Origin: a bacterium
GTDB taxonomy: Bacteria > Armatimonadota > Fimbriimonadia > Fimbriimonadales > Fimbriimonadaceae
Length of the DNA stretch: 64,000 nucleotides
Direction: 5' to 3'
NCBI GenBank assembly: GCA_013823945.1
Contig: PNMZ01000001.1
Span: 842,356-906,355 of the forward strand
Shown here: positions 17,090 through 25,364 of the stretch, piece by piece
Numbering within the stretch: the first letter of the stretch is position 1
How the letters are laid out: every line of letters begins with the position of its first letter
Position numbers and translations under genes: made by a program
Notes under the pieces: generated by a model
The model's input: only the letters and a program-made list of their open reading frames with translations
Databases searched by the model: none
What the model was told of the DNA's origin: nothing

Positions 17090-17929
17090 CTAAGAGAAAC
17101 TCCGGAATTTATCGGGTTGACCGCTGGGGTCACGGAATATCCATGTGAGGATTCCGCCAATGACTCCTATGATGGCAACGACCCCGAAGATTCCAAACCC
17201 GGGGAATGCTATAGAGGAGTAGGCAGCGGCGGGAAGGAGGAGGGCGATCAGGGCCCATCCGATGACGAGCTTTGCGAAGGCACCGGATCGCGTGCCTACT
17301 TTGCGGCTCAAGAGAAGGAGGTACGGTGCCCCACACTGGACGCAATTGATGATGCCCGGGCGGTTTTTTGCGCCGCATTTTGGGCAAGCGACGGGCATAT
17401 GCCGCTTGGGGTTGGTGGCTTCGATCCGCCACTTTTTGATCATGATTTCTTCGCTTCGGTACATGTCACGCATTGATCGGTTGTGGAAAGCGTCGGGTTC
17501 GGACGGAATCCTTTCAAGCGTTTGTTCGGCGATCGCGATTGCGTGTCCGTGGTATCCGGCTTGGAAAAGGCTGTCGGCAAGTTTGAACCACGCAGGGAAA
17601 TTATCGTGGCGAGTGGAGAGTTCGAGGAAGGCGCGGTCGATATGTTCACTATTGATTTCCCGAAGGTCATGTCGGTCGAGATAGTTCTGGGCAAAGGGGA
17701 ACATGACAACGAGGGAGATGACGCCAATGACGGCGGTTCCCATGATGATCGGTGATTTACTCATGAGGGCCATGAACATGGTGCCGATGAGCACGAAGAT
17801 GGTCAGGATGCCAGCGAGGGGATCGATGTCTCCGCTCACTGTCCACTTCATGACAATGAGACTGACTACGGCAAAAATCGGCACCAAGGCGACGATACTA
17901 ATGAGGGTGCCTAAAGCCTCTCCTATCAT
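17090..17929 (-). CDS. Membrane protein with TPR-like segment and zinc ribbon
   Basis: 279 residues, no family recognised with certainty. Layout: three hydrophobic segments at about residues 5-25, 40-55 and 60-78; a helical, TPR-like soluble part (WFKLADSLFQAGYHGHAIAIAEQTLERIP) at 110-145; a four-Cys zinc ribbon (CPKCGAKNRPGIINCVQCG) near 180-200; two more membrane segments at 218-265. There is no Shine-Dalgarno site, but TATAAT lies 7 bases before the ATG. Function unknown. Confidence 0.8.
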   Translation of the reverse strand: MIGEALGTLISIVALVPIFAVVSLIVMKWTVSGDIDPLAGILTIFVLIGTMFMALMSKSPIIMGTAVIGVISLVVMFPFAQNYLDRHDLREINSEHIDRAFLELSTRHDNFPAWFKLADSLFQAGYHGHAIAIAEQTLERIPSEPDAFHNRSMRDMYRSEEIMIKKWRIEATNPKRHMPVACPKCGAKNRPGIINCVQCGAPYLLLLSRKVGTRSGAFAKLVIGWALIALLLPAAAYSSIAFPGFGIFGVVAIIGVIGGILTWIFRDPSGQPDKFRSFS

Positions 17930-17936
17930 GTCTTGA

Positions 17937-17942
17937 ATTATA
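17937..17942 (-). promoter_or_regulatory. -10 box TATAAT, 7 bases before a start codon
   Basis: Perfect TATAAT on the minus strand ending 7 bases before the ATG at 17929, with no ribosome site in between. A transcript from it would begin at or next to the ATG (leaderless). No clear -35 box. Confidence 0.6.
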
Positions 17943-17962
17943 CGGCGGTTTGTGGGAAGTCG

Positions 17963-18295
17963 TTAAACTTTTTCAAGGTCTTGTTCGCGAACGAGGAGGA
18001 CGTAATTGGGGGTGAAATTTTGCTCATCTTTGGAGAGCAGTTTCTTGATTTCCTCGTTGGTGTTTTCCGCGAATTTTGTTCGGATTCGGTCGGTAGCGAC
18101 TTTGTGAACATCTTTGGGGATGTCGATCAGGGAGTCAATGTCGATGGTGATGGCAACTTCGTCTTTGCCGTAATGGTTGGAAATGACGCCGACCATGCCT
18201 TGCATGTGCTCAAAGAACATGTGGACTTTACGATCCTCTTCTGTGACCGGTCTGGTGATGATGCGGACGCGATCGCCTTCTTTGAGTTTTGACAT
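17963..18295 (-). CDS. Conserved small protein of unknown function, KOW/SH3-like start
   Basis: 110 residues from the ATG at 18295, just after the lpxA stop. The N terminus (SKLKEGDRVRIITRPVTEED) and the following GMVGVISNHYGKDEVAI are reminiscent of SH3-like KOW barrels found in ribosome- or RNA-binding proteins; the rest is charged and helical. I do not recognise a family. Third gene in the fabZ-lpxA group, 10 bases downstream of lpxA, with AAAGGT about 12 bases before the start. Confidence 0.7.
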   Translation of the reverse strand: MSKLKEGDRVRIITRPVTEEDRKVHMFFEHMQGMVGVISNHYGKDEVAITIDIDSLIDIPKDVHKVATDRIRTKFAENTNEEIKKLLSKDEQNFTPNYVLLVREQDLEKV

Positions 18296-18305
18296 GGACT
18301 TAATT

Positions 18306-19094
18306 TTACCTTTGGTCGCCTCGACCATTTTTACCTTGATAGAGCCGTTCCATGAATGCGATGAGGTATTTGACTTCTTCGGTTTGGGGGACTTCTCTTT
18401 GGACAATTTCGATGGCGTTACTGAGAGCGAGTTTTGATTTGAAAATCAGTTTGCAAGCTTTGTGAAGAGCCATACGTTCGTCGGGTTTGATGCCGATTCG
18501 GCGAAGTCCGATGGCATTTATGTCGTACACGGTTTGTTCAACCCCTTCGACGATCATGAACGGGGGGACATCTCGGGCGATTCGGCTCATTCCACCGACC
18601 ATGGCCATTTTGCCTATACGGACAAATTGGTGGACTCCGACCATTCCGCCGATTGTGGCTTTTTCTTCGATGGTGACGTGTCCGGCGATGGCGACGTTGT
18701 TTGTGATGGTGCAATCGTCAGTGATGGTGCCGTTGTGGCCCATATGGACAAAAGCCATGATGTAGTTGCGATTCCCGACGATGGTTTTGTTTCCAGCTCC
18801 AGTAGCCCGGTGGATAGTAACAAATTCACCAATAAAATTGTCGTCTCCGATTTCGAGGAATGTTTCTTCTCCGGAGTATTTGCGATCTTGCGGGTCACCA
18901 CCGAGGATGGCACCTTGGTTGATGTAGTTCCGGTCACCGAGGACAGTGTTGGTGCGGATAGTGACGTGGGGGCGCAAAATGCATCCATTGCCAACAACGG
19001 CTTTCGGTTCGACGATGCAAAACGGCCCGATTTCCACATCTTGGGCGATGTGGGCTTGGGGACTGATGATTGCGGTCGGGTGGATGTTTTGCAA
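18306..19094 (-). CDS. lpxA: UDP-N-acetylglucosamine O-acyltransferase
   Basis: First step of lipid A synthesis: transfers a 3-hydroxyacyl chain from ACP to UDP-GlcNAc. The 262-residue protein has the left-handed beta helix built from hexapeptide repeats (IHPTAIISPQAHIAQDVEIG), the LpxA-specific GGDPQDRKYSG loop, FVHMGHNGTI with the catalytic His region, and a C-terminal helical bundle. This is good evidence for an LPS-bearing outer membrane. It follows fabZ after 3 bases. Confidence 0.95.
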   Translation of the reverse strand: MQNIHPTAIISPQAHIAQDVEIGPFCIVEPKAVVGNGCILRPHVTIRTNTVLGDRNYINQGAILGGDPQDRKYSGEETFLEIGDDNFIGEFVTIHRATGAGNKTIVGNRNYIMAFVHMGHNGTITDDCTITNNVAIAGHVTIEEKATIGGMVGVHQFVRIGKMAMVGGMSRIARDVPPFMIVEGVEQTVYDINAIGLRRIGIKPDERMALHKACKLIFKSKLALSNAIEIVQREVPQTEEVKYLIAFMERLYQGKNGRGDQR

Positions 19095-19097
19095 GGT

Positions 19098-19526
19098 TTA
19101 CTCAGTTCTTAGAAGTTTGAAAGTGAGGAACATTTCAGCGGCGACCTGACCATCGACGGTGGCGACACCGCGAATTTTTCCGACCGACGTTTTGAATTTG
19201 AGGAGTTCAATTTCCATTCGGAGTTGATCACCGGGGACGACCTGCCGTCGGAATTTGATTTCGTCGATTGAGCCGATTACTGGGATCATGCCCTGAAGTT
19301 CGGGGTCGGCAAGCAGGATGACAGCTCCACACTGGGCCATTGCTTCGACAATAAGGACTCCGGGCATGATGGGAATTCCAGGATAGTGGCCTTGGAAATG
19401 CGGTTCATTGATTGTGACGTTCTTAATACCTACACACCGCTTACGAGGCTCGACCTCAATGATACGGTCGACCATGAGGATGGGGTAGCGGTGGGGGAGA
19501 TACCGCATGATTTCCTGGATATCCAT
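19098..19526 (-). CDS. fabZ: 3-hydroxyacyl-ACP dehydratase FabZ
   Basis: Dehydrates 3-hydroxyacyl-ACP in fatty acid elongation and shares the hydroxyacyl substrate pool with LpxA next door. I use the ATG at 19526 (142 residues; IQEIMRYLPHRYPILMVDRI). Active-site His47 sits in EPHFQGHYPG and Glu61 in EAMAQ. There is no fusion to LpxC, which occurs in some phyla. DedA lies 31 bases upstream on the same strand. Confidence 0.95.
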   Translation of the reverse strand: MDIQEIMRYLPHRYPILMVDRIIEVEPRKRCVGIKNVTINEPHFQGHYPGIPIMPGVLIVEAMAQCGAVILLADPELQGMIPVIGSIDEIKFRRQVVPGDQLRMEIELLKFKTSVGKIRGVATVDGQVAAEMFLTFKLLRTE

Positions 19527-19557
19527 AGCTTCCAAAACGAGATTATTATGGCTTGAT

Positions 19558-20244
19558 TTAGGTTGCGGTGTTAAGGTCCGCTTTTTCACTTTCATCGGAC
19601 TCGGATACGGGAGAAGATTTTGCGGCTCGTTTTTCTTTGATGACTTCTTTCACAATCGCGACAAGACTAAGGAGGATGACGCCGAGGATGACTTTTTCAA
19701 AATTCTCGTGAACCCAGGGAATCTCCCCGAGGAGATATCCGGCTCCGACACAGATCCAAACCCAAAGGAAGCTGCCGAGGATGCATTTGGGGAGATATTC
19801 CTTGAATGGCATGGCATCCATTCCAGCAACAAATGGTGCAACGGTTCGGACGATGGGGACAAATCGTCCCATGATGATTGTTTTGCTTCCGTGCTTTTTG
19901 TAGAACGCTTGAGTCCGGCTGAGCCACTGGGGATTGAAAAATTTAGCTTTGAAGAGAAACCGTTTGCCGAAGAACTTGCCGCAATGAAAGTTCACCGTGT
20001 CTCCGAGAACGGCAGCGAAGGGGAGTCCGAAGAGGAGAAGGGGAAGTGAGAAGCCTTTGCCAGGATGAGCGAAGAGTCCGGCGGCAAAGAGAAGAGAGTC
20101 GCCGGGCAGGAATGGCATAATGACAACTCCTGTTTCCACGAAGAGTATTGCAAAAAGAAATCCGTGAGAGAGGAATCCGTATTGGGTGATGAGGATCTGA
20201 AGTTGCTCGTCGATGTGAAGGATGAAGTGAATGAGATTGCCCAT
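19558..20244 (-). CDS. DedA family membrane protein
   Basis: Integral inner-membrane protein of the DedA superfamily, members of which act as undecaprenyl-phosphate or phospholipid translocases. Family signatures: ETGVVIMPFLPGDSLLFAAG with the Glu and Pro-Gly-Asp motif, GKFFGKR, and GRFVPIVRTVAPFVAGMDAM with the essential Arg residues. 228 residues from the ATG at 20244, with about five membrane segments and a charged C-terminal tail. Lies directly upstream of fabZ-lpxA. Confidence 0.92.
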   Translation of the reverse strand: MGNLIHFILHIDEQLQILITQYGFLSHGFLFAILFVETGVVIMPFLPGDSLLFAAGLFAHPGKGFSLPLLLFGLPFAAVLGDTVNFHCGKFFGKRFLFKAKFFNPQWLSRTQAFYKKHGSKTIIMGRFVPIVRTVAPFVAGMDAMPFKEYLPKCILGSFLWVWICVGAGYLLGEIPWVHENFEKVILGVILLSLVAIVKEVIKEKRAAKSSPVSESDESEKADLNTAT

Positions 20245-20290
20245 TGGCCGACCAGATAACAAGTGTTACAAATTGAATGCCGATTCAGTT

Positions 20291-21157
20291 TTAGCTCAAG
20301 AATTCTCGGGTCTTTCGGCGACTTGCGAGGGTGCGAAGTTTTTTGATCGCCTGGATTTCGATTTGTCGGACACGCTCGCGCGTAATTTTGAGTTCTTGGC
20401 TGAGTTCATCGCGGAAGCTGGTGGTGCCATCATCGTTGCGGAGCCGGTAGGTCACGACTCTTCGCTCTCGGTCGGTGAGGAGGTTGAGAAATTCATGAAG
20501 TTCTTCGATTATTTCGCTCTCAAGAATGATTGATTCCGGGTTGCGGGCGGCACTATCGGGAAGGAGGCTGCCGAGGGTGGAGCTTTCCCCATCGCCAACT
20601 CGAATATCCAAGCTGATTAAGTCCTGAGAGGCTTGGACAAGCGAGTTCAGCTTTTTGACGGTCATTCCCAGTTCGCGGGCAATTTGCTCGGGGGTTGGCT
20701 CTTCGCCGTTGGCTTGTGTGAGATCAGTTCGCGCTTTTTCGACTCTGCGGAGGGCTTGGCTGATGTGAGACGGGAGGCGAATGGTTTTGGCTTTGCAGTC
20801 AACGGCGCGACCAATGGATTGTTTGATCCAATGAGTAGCGTAGGTGGAAAAGCGGAAGCCCTTGTTGGGATCGAATCGGCTGATTGCGGTGATGAGGCCA
20901 ATGATTCCTTCTTGGATGAGGTCTTCGAGCGGGATACTTCGAGAATAGTACGACTTTGCGATGTTGATGACGAGTCGGATGTTTGATTCGATGAGACGTT
21001 CTTTTGCATCCGCCGAACCGTTTTGCGCGGCGACCGTGAGTTCTTTTTCTTCTTCAGCACTGAGGAGCGGGGCTTGGGTGAGCCGGTTTAGGTAGGTGGC
21101 GAGTGAAGAATCTTGGACGGTGTGATGTCTGTGCATTCCTGCGCTACTGTTATCCAC
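20291..21157 (-). CDS. RNA polymerase sigma-70 family factor (RpoD-like, group 1/2)
   Basis: 288-residue sigma factor. Region 1.2 begins near DSSLATYLNRLTQAPLLSAEEE; region 2 has RLVINIAKSYYSRSIPLEDLIQEGIIGLITAISRFDP and the 2.4 segment FRFSTYATHWIKQSIGRAVD; region 3 and region 4.2 (ITRERVRQIEIQAIKKLR) follow. There is no 1.1 region, so it is either a short primary sigma or, more likely, a group 2 alternative sigma. The GTG at 21157 opens the frame; an ATG at 21136 is an alternative. Neither has a good ribosome site. Confidence 0.93.
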   Translation of the reverse strand: MDNSSAGMHRHHTVQDSSLATYLNRLTQAPLLSAEEEKELTVAAQNGSADAKERLIESNIRLVINIAKSYYSRSIPLEDLIQEGIIGLITAISRFDPNKGFRFSTYATHWIKQSIGRAVDCKAKTIRLPSHISQALRRVEKARTDLTQANGEEPTPEQIARELGMTVKKLNSLVQASQDLISLDIRVGDGESSTLGSLLPDSAARNPESIILESEIIEELHEFLNLLTDRERRVVTYRLRNDDGTTSFRDELSQELKITRERVRQIEIQAIKKLRTLASRRKTREFLS

Positions 21158-21337
21158 GGAATCTTTTTGTAAAGGTTTCGCGGGTTGTCATTCGGTGAGC
21201 AATCCGTGTGCCAAGTCTGGTTGGTACAAGATTTCTCGGGGGACGGGGTACTTATTTGACGTTCGGTGGGGGTTAAAGTTCTCGTTTTGGATCGGCTGGT
21301 CATTGGGATTCGGTCAAAATGAGGATGGTCGGAAGGG

Positions 21338-22327
21338 ATGGCGTTTAACGAAGAGCAGTTTTTGCAACAGCGGATCCAGGGGTGGACACGATTGTCGATG
21401 TTGTGTGAGAAGGCTGCTCGGACGTTTCGGGATTTGTCGGGGGCGGAAATTGTCGAGTATGTTCGGCTTTACCGCCAGGCGTCAGGGGATTTGGCTTATA
21501 TGTCATCACATTCCACAAATCGTGATGTCGTTGTTTACTTAAATGCACTAGTAAGTCGGGCTTATGGTCAGTTGTATCGTTCGCGAGTAGCGAAGTTTGG
21601 GACAGTTGTTCAGCAAGGGTTGTGGCTAGCGGCCGATACATTTCGGCGACGGATTTGGTTTTTTGTTTTGTCGTCGGCAATCTTTTTTGGGGCAGGGTTT
21701 TATGCGGCGGGGATGATGACGATTCGACCGGAGACAAAGGGGTATTTCGTTTCGCCGGAGATGGAGCCGCTTTTTGAAGGGTGGAAAGAAGGGAAGTTTG
21801 ATGGGAGGTCAGCGGATGAGGGGCTGATGATGACGGGGTTTTATGCGAGTAACAACCCGAGGGTTGGGATAATCACGATTGGAGTCGCGGCCGGAACCGT
21901 TGGGATCGGTTCAACGATTTTGATTTGGCAAAATGGCGTTATGCTCGGCTCTTTGGGTAAAGAGATGAATGATGTGGGAAAATTGGGATTCTTGCTGAGT
22001 TCGGTTGCTCCGCATGGGGTCAGTGAGATAGGAGGGATATTTGTGGCTGGCGCGGCGGGATATGTCTTGGCATTTGGGATTTTGGCTCCGGGCCGCCGGC
22101 GATGGATTGATTCTTTGAAACATGCGGGGAAGGATGGTTTTGTGTTAGCGGTTCTGGCCCTGATTTTAATTGCGGCAGCAGCTCCAATTGAGGGTTTCTT
22201 TAGCTTTAATCCGGCGGTACCCCAGATTGCAAAAACGATCTTTGCCCTGATCGCATTGACGGGTTGGACAGCGTTTTTTGGACTTTATGGTCGGAACAAA
22301 ACTGCGTCAGATATGGGATTAGAGTAA
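21338..22327 (+). CDS. Stage II sporulation protein M (SpoIIM)-like membrane protein
   Basis: 329-residue membrane protein of the SpoIIM family: a helical soluble N-terminal third, then five or six transmembrane segments. Family marks are GFYASNNPRVGI and the conserved PHGVSEIGGIFVAGAAG. In non-sporulating bacteria such proteins usually accompany an RDD-family protein and a MoxR ATPase; neither is visible here, so the role is open. A good site GGAAGGG precedes the ATG. Its 3' end overlaps the convergent glycosyltransferase by 9 bases. Confidence 0.85.
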   Translation: MAFNEEQFLQQRIQGWTRLSMLCEKAARTFRDLSGAEIVEYVRLYRQASGDLAYMSSHSTNRDVVVYLNALVSRAYGQLYRSRVAKFGTVVQQGLWLAADTFRRRIWFFVLSSAIFFGAGFYAAGMMTIRPETKGYFVSPEMEPLFEGWKEGKFDGRSADEGLMMTGFYASNNPRVGIITIGVAAGTVGIGSTILIWQNGVMLGSLGKEMNDVGKLGFLLSSVAPHGVSEIGGIFVAGAAGYVLAFGILAPGRRRWIDSLKHAGKDGFVLAVLALILIAAAAPIEGFFSFNPAVPQIAKTIFALIALTGWTAFFGLYGRNKTASDMGLE

Positions 22328-23236
22328 TTTGCGAAAGAGCTTCTGCGGGAGATAAGTTGCGAGGATACGGGCACGTGATTTCCAGCGAGTGGGGTCGAAG
22401 CGGAGGGATTCTCTGTATGAGCTTCTGGCTGACTGGGGGTCTCCGGTGAGAGCCTGGACGGTGCCGAGGCAAGCGAGATTGTGAGCGCGGGCTCTTGTGA
22501 GTTCTGATTCAGGGAATCTGTTTTTGTAGCTGTCAATTCGGGGGGAAATCCACGTGCGAAGTTTGAGATCATCGCGCCATATTCGGTCGAGCTTGTGGCT
22601 GGCGTTAGCTCCGTGGACTCGGTAAAGAGTCAGGGGTTCGGCGAGATAGCCAACTTGCCAGTGTTCGGCGATGCGATACCACATCTCCCAATCGCCGGAG
22701 CCGAAGTAACCGGGATTAAATCCGCCGAGTTGGTCGAAGCACTCTCGACGAGCAAGAACTGCGCTTGCGATGATCGAGTTGGCATAGATGAGGGCGAGGA
22801 GAATGTCTCCGGTTTCGGTTCGGGGAAAATCGAATCCGAGGGGGGAGTCGTGCCTTTCTTGTCCTTCTCCATCAATGAAATACCCATCGGTGTGGACGAG
22901 TCCAATTTGAGGGTTGGAATCGAGGAGAGCGATTTGCTGTTCAAGTTTGGTGGGGAGCCAAACGTCATCATCATTGAAGACGGCGATATATTCGCCTTGC
23001 GCCGCTTGGAGGCCGACGTTGAGAGTACCGTAGGTTCCGAGATTGGACTCGTTGAAAATGAGTTTGAGACGCGGATGATTTTGGGATTCGAGCCATTGGC
23101 GAGTGCCGTCGGTCGAGCCGTCGTCGAGAGCAATGATTTCGTAATCTTGGAACGTTTGGTCTAAAATGGATTGGAATGCAATTGGGAGATACTTGATGTG
23201 ATTGTAACAAGTGAGGAGGATTGAAACGCGGGGCAT
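22319..23236 (-). CDS. Family 2 glycosyltransferase
   Basis: GT-A fold inverting glycosyltransferase, 305 residues. VSILLTCYNHIKYLPIAF opens the Rossmann-like nucleotide-sugar half, ALDDGSTDGT follows, and the DxD-type metal motif is FNDDDVW at about residue 92. GGFNPGYFGSGDWEMWYR is the acceptor-side motif common in GT2 enzymes. The last 60 residues are helical and may be TPR-like (LTGDPQSARSSYRESLRFDP). Likely a polysaccharide or surface glycan enzyme; donor and acceptor cannot be told. It has no glycan-cluster neighbours. Confidence 0.9.
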   Translation of the reverse strand: MPRVSILLTCYNHIKYLPIAFQSILDQTFQDYEIIALDDGSTDGTRQWLESQNHPRLKLIFNESNLGTYGTLNVGLQAAQGEYIAVFNDDDVWLPTKLEQQIALLDSNPQIGLVHTDGYFIDGEGQERHDSPLGFDFPRTETGDILLALIYANSIIASAVLARRECFDQLGGFNPGYFGSGDWEMWYRIAEHWQVGYLAEPLTLYRVHGANASHKLDRIWRDDLKLRTWISPRIDSYKNRFPESELTRARAHNLACLGTVQALTGDPQSARSSYRESLRFDPTRWKSRARILATYLPQKLFRKLL

Positions 23237-23242
23237 TTGCGG

Positions 23243-23944
23243 CTACTGGATTCTTAATTCGACTGACCAGTCTACAATGTCGAGGTCGGGATCAGGGGTG
23301 TCGCCTTGTGGTTCTTGGAAGACTTGATTTTGATTGTTGTAGATTTGGCTTGAATTGAGACGAACCGTGAGGGGCGAGTTGATTTGGGTCGGTTGGAGTC
23401 CGTCTCCAAGAGCATCCCAGAATCGACCTCCGCCAGATGTGTTGATGTTGTTCATCGTGAGAAAGTTGATTTGGACGGATTCGTAATCAGGGACTTCAAC
23501 GGCGGGAACGAGTTGGGAAAGGTCGATTTCAAATTGGATTTCTCGGTCACCTTCGTTGGTGGGGATAAAGGTGACGGGGATTCCGGTCTGGAAGTATTCG
23601 TTGAGGGTGGGATTACGAAATTGGAAAATTTGGAATTGGGGCTGGGCGAGGGGATTCCAGAGGATGAAGTGGGTGGCGTTGCCGTCCACGATGCCGTTGC
23701 CGCCGGGGACGACGATGGGGATTGGCCCGGTGGTGGTGGGAACAGCATCTTTTGAGAGATTAAGTGCGATGACATAGACGTAAGGAAGTCCAGACTGTCC
23801 GACTCCTTGCCCGGTGCGGAGCTGCCCATCGACGCGCAGTTTAAAGCTCAAGCGTTTGGTGTTGCCGATATTAGGGTTGGCCGGAAACTTTGCGCAACCG
23901 ACGAGGGCAAACAAGGTGAGAATGAGGGCGATAGAGCGGATCAT
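23243..23944 (-). CDS. Predicted lipoprotein of unknown function
   Basis: 233 residues beginning with a lipoprotein signal (IRSIALILTLFALVGC, lipobox LVGC, Cys at residue 17). The rest is beta-rich, with many Asn, Thr and Gln residues and no recognised motif. The ATG overlaps the stop of the zinc-ribbon gene by 4 bases, which decides the start. Probably anchored to the outer membrane. Function unknown. Confidence 0.75.
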   Translation of the reverse strand: MIRSIALILTLFALVGCAKFPANPNIGNTKRLSFKLRVDGQLRTGQGVGQSGLPYVYVIALNLSKDAVPTTTGPIPIVVPGGNGIVDGNATHFILWNPLAQPQFQIFQFRNPTLNEYFQTGIPVTFIPTNEGDREIQFEIDLSQLVPAVEVPDYESVQINFLTMNNINTSGGGRFWDALGDGLQPTQINSPLTVRLNSSQIYNNQNQVFQEPQGDTPDPDLDIVDWSVELRIQ

Positions 23945-24666
23945 GACTCGATGGCTTCCTCGCGGTAGAACAGGATTCGGCGACAAGATTCGCACTGTTG
24001 GATTTTGCCATCACGAACGAATTCGCGTGTTTTTTCGGGAGTGTCGATGCCGCAGGCTTGGCAGCGGTGTTGCAGGGTAATGAGGGCAAGTCCGGTGCTC
24101 CCGGTGAGTTTGCGGGCGTTGTTATATATTTTGAGGATATCTGCACGGACGGCGGCTTCGCGTTCCGAGCGTTTTGCTCCGGTTTCGGCGAATGCTTGTT
24201 TAAGCTCTACATGATCGATTTCAGCTTGCTTGCGCTTGGCTTCTGATTGGGATTCGAGTTCTTCAATTTTGGCGTTGATTTTGCTCACTCTCTTGCTGAG
24301 GGACTGGTTTTCGGCTTCGAGTTGTTCGATTTTAAGTTCGGCGTCCATGCCGATTTCTTCAAGCATTTGAATTTCTTTGGTGAGGTTATTGATTTCCTTG
24401 CTGGCGGTGACAGAACCGTCGTAGAGTTGGGCATTGAATTTTTTGATTTTTTCTGCGGCTTGGTCTGCTCGGATTCGTTCGGTATTGAGTTGAGTTTGAA
24501 GCTCTTTGTAGTGGGAAAGATCTTCTGCGTAGTCTGCTTGGACTTTTTTGATCGCGGCTTTTTCTCGCTTTCCGAGATCGAGGTGTTCCGCGCGGTTTTT
24601 GATCGTGATGAGCTGTTCGTCGATTTCGTGGAGTTTGAACAGTTGGTAGAGGGCCTCATCCTTCAT
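23941..24666 (-). CDS. Coiled-coil C4 zinc-ribbon protein (COG1579 type)
   Basis: 241 residues: a long coiled coil at about 20-175 and a C-terminal zinc ribbon with two Cys pairs (CQACGIDTP and CESCRRILFY). This is the architecture of the COG1579 proteins, which are suspected nucleic-acid-binding or trafficking factors of unproven function. It follows the acyltransferase on the same strand after 14 bases and overlaps the lipoprotein gene. Confidence 0.85.
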   Translation of the reverse strand: MKDEALYQLFKLHEIDEQLITIKNRAEHLDLGKREKAAIKKVQADYAEDLSHYKELQTQLNTERIRADQAAEKIKKFNAQLYDGSVTASKEINNLTKEIQMLEEIGMDAELKIEQLEAENQSLSKRVSKINAKIEELESQSEAKRKQAEIDHVELKQAFAETGAKRSEREAAVRADILKIYNNARKLTGSTGLALITLQHRCQACGIDTPEKTREFVRDGKIQQCESCRRILFYREEAIES

Positions 24667-24680
24667 GTTTTGTTCATTGA

Positions 24681-25364
24681 TTATGGTCCGGTGTGGGCTT
24701 CGGGTGAGTGCCAGTCGGGTTTGGGGTGTCCGAAAACTGCCTCGGCTTCGGTTTCGAGGCGGTGCATGTCTTGTTCAAGTTGGATGCGAATGGATTCGAC
24801 TTCTTCGTCGGTTGCATTGGGAGGGATGGTTACTGGCTCGCCGAAGATCATGATGCCTTTGGCAAATGGTTTGGGGATCATGTAGCGATCCCAGCTTTTG
24901 AACAGCCATCGCCGGTTGGTTGAGACTCCACAGGGGATGAGGGGGCATCCGGATTTTTTGGCCATGACGAGCATTCCGCCTTGGAGGACTCCGGAGGGAC
25001 CTCGCGGTCCATCGGGGGTGAGGGCGAAGATTCCGCCTTTCTTAAGTGCTTTGATGGCTTCGAGGAGGGCTTTCATTCCTCCGCGTCCGGTTGACCCACG
25101 AATGATGTTGTATCCGAGTTTGGTGAAGATGCGGTTTTGCATTTCGCCATCACGGGAGTGGCTGATCATGGCCCAGTAGCCTCTGTTCCGAAAGACTTTG
25201 GTGGCGAGGATCACTCTCCCATGCCAGCCGAGGAGGATTGCGCCGGATTTGGGTTCAGTGAAGTTGCGGACTTCGACGGTGACGGTGCTCATCAGGAGTC
25301 GGATGATGCCGAGGACGAGCGGGGGGAGAATATAGGGTCGAACTCTTCGCCACCAGGCTTTCAT
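24681..25364 (-). CDS. Lysophospholipid acyltransferase-like protein (DUF374)
   Basis: 227 residues. The family signatures are WHGRVILA, ISHSRDGEMQ (the acyltransferase HxxxxD-like element), RGSTGRGGMKAL and LTPDGPRGP. There is an N-terminal hydrophobic helix. DUF374 proteins are found in lipid A or glycerophospholipid gene neighbourhoods of diderms. Its start overlaps the rhomboid stop by 4 bases. Exact acyl acceptor unknown. Confidence 0.87.
   Translation of the reverse strand: MKAWWRRVRPYILPPLVLGIIRLLMSTVTVEVRNFTEPKSGAILLGWHGRVILATKVFRNRGYWAMISHSRDGEMQNRIFTKLGYNIIRGSTGRGGMKALLEAIKALKKGGIFALTPDGPRGPSGVLQGGMLVMAKKSGCPLIPCGVSTNRRWLFKSWDRYMIPKPFAKGIMIFGEPVTIPPNATDEEVESIRIQLEQDMHRLETEAEAVFGHPKPDWHSPEAHTGP

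Noticed and set aside
18462..19112. Plus-strand frame opposite lpxA, rich in Asp and Val.
   Set aside because: Shadow of the hexapeptide-repeat gene on the other strand; no ribosome site.
22595..23164. Plus-strand frame opposite the glycosyltransferase.
   Set aside because: Shadow frame; the GT2 motifs are on the minus strand.
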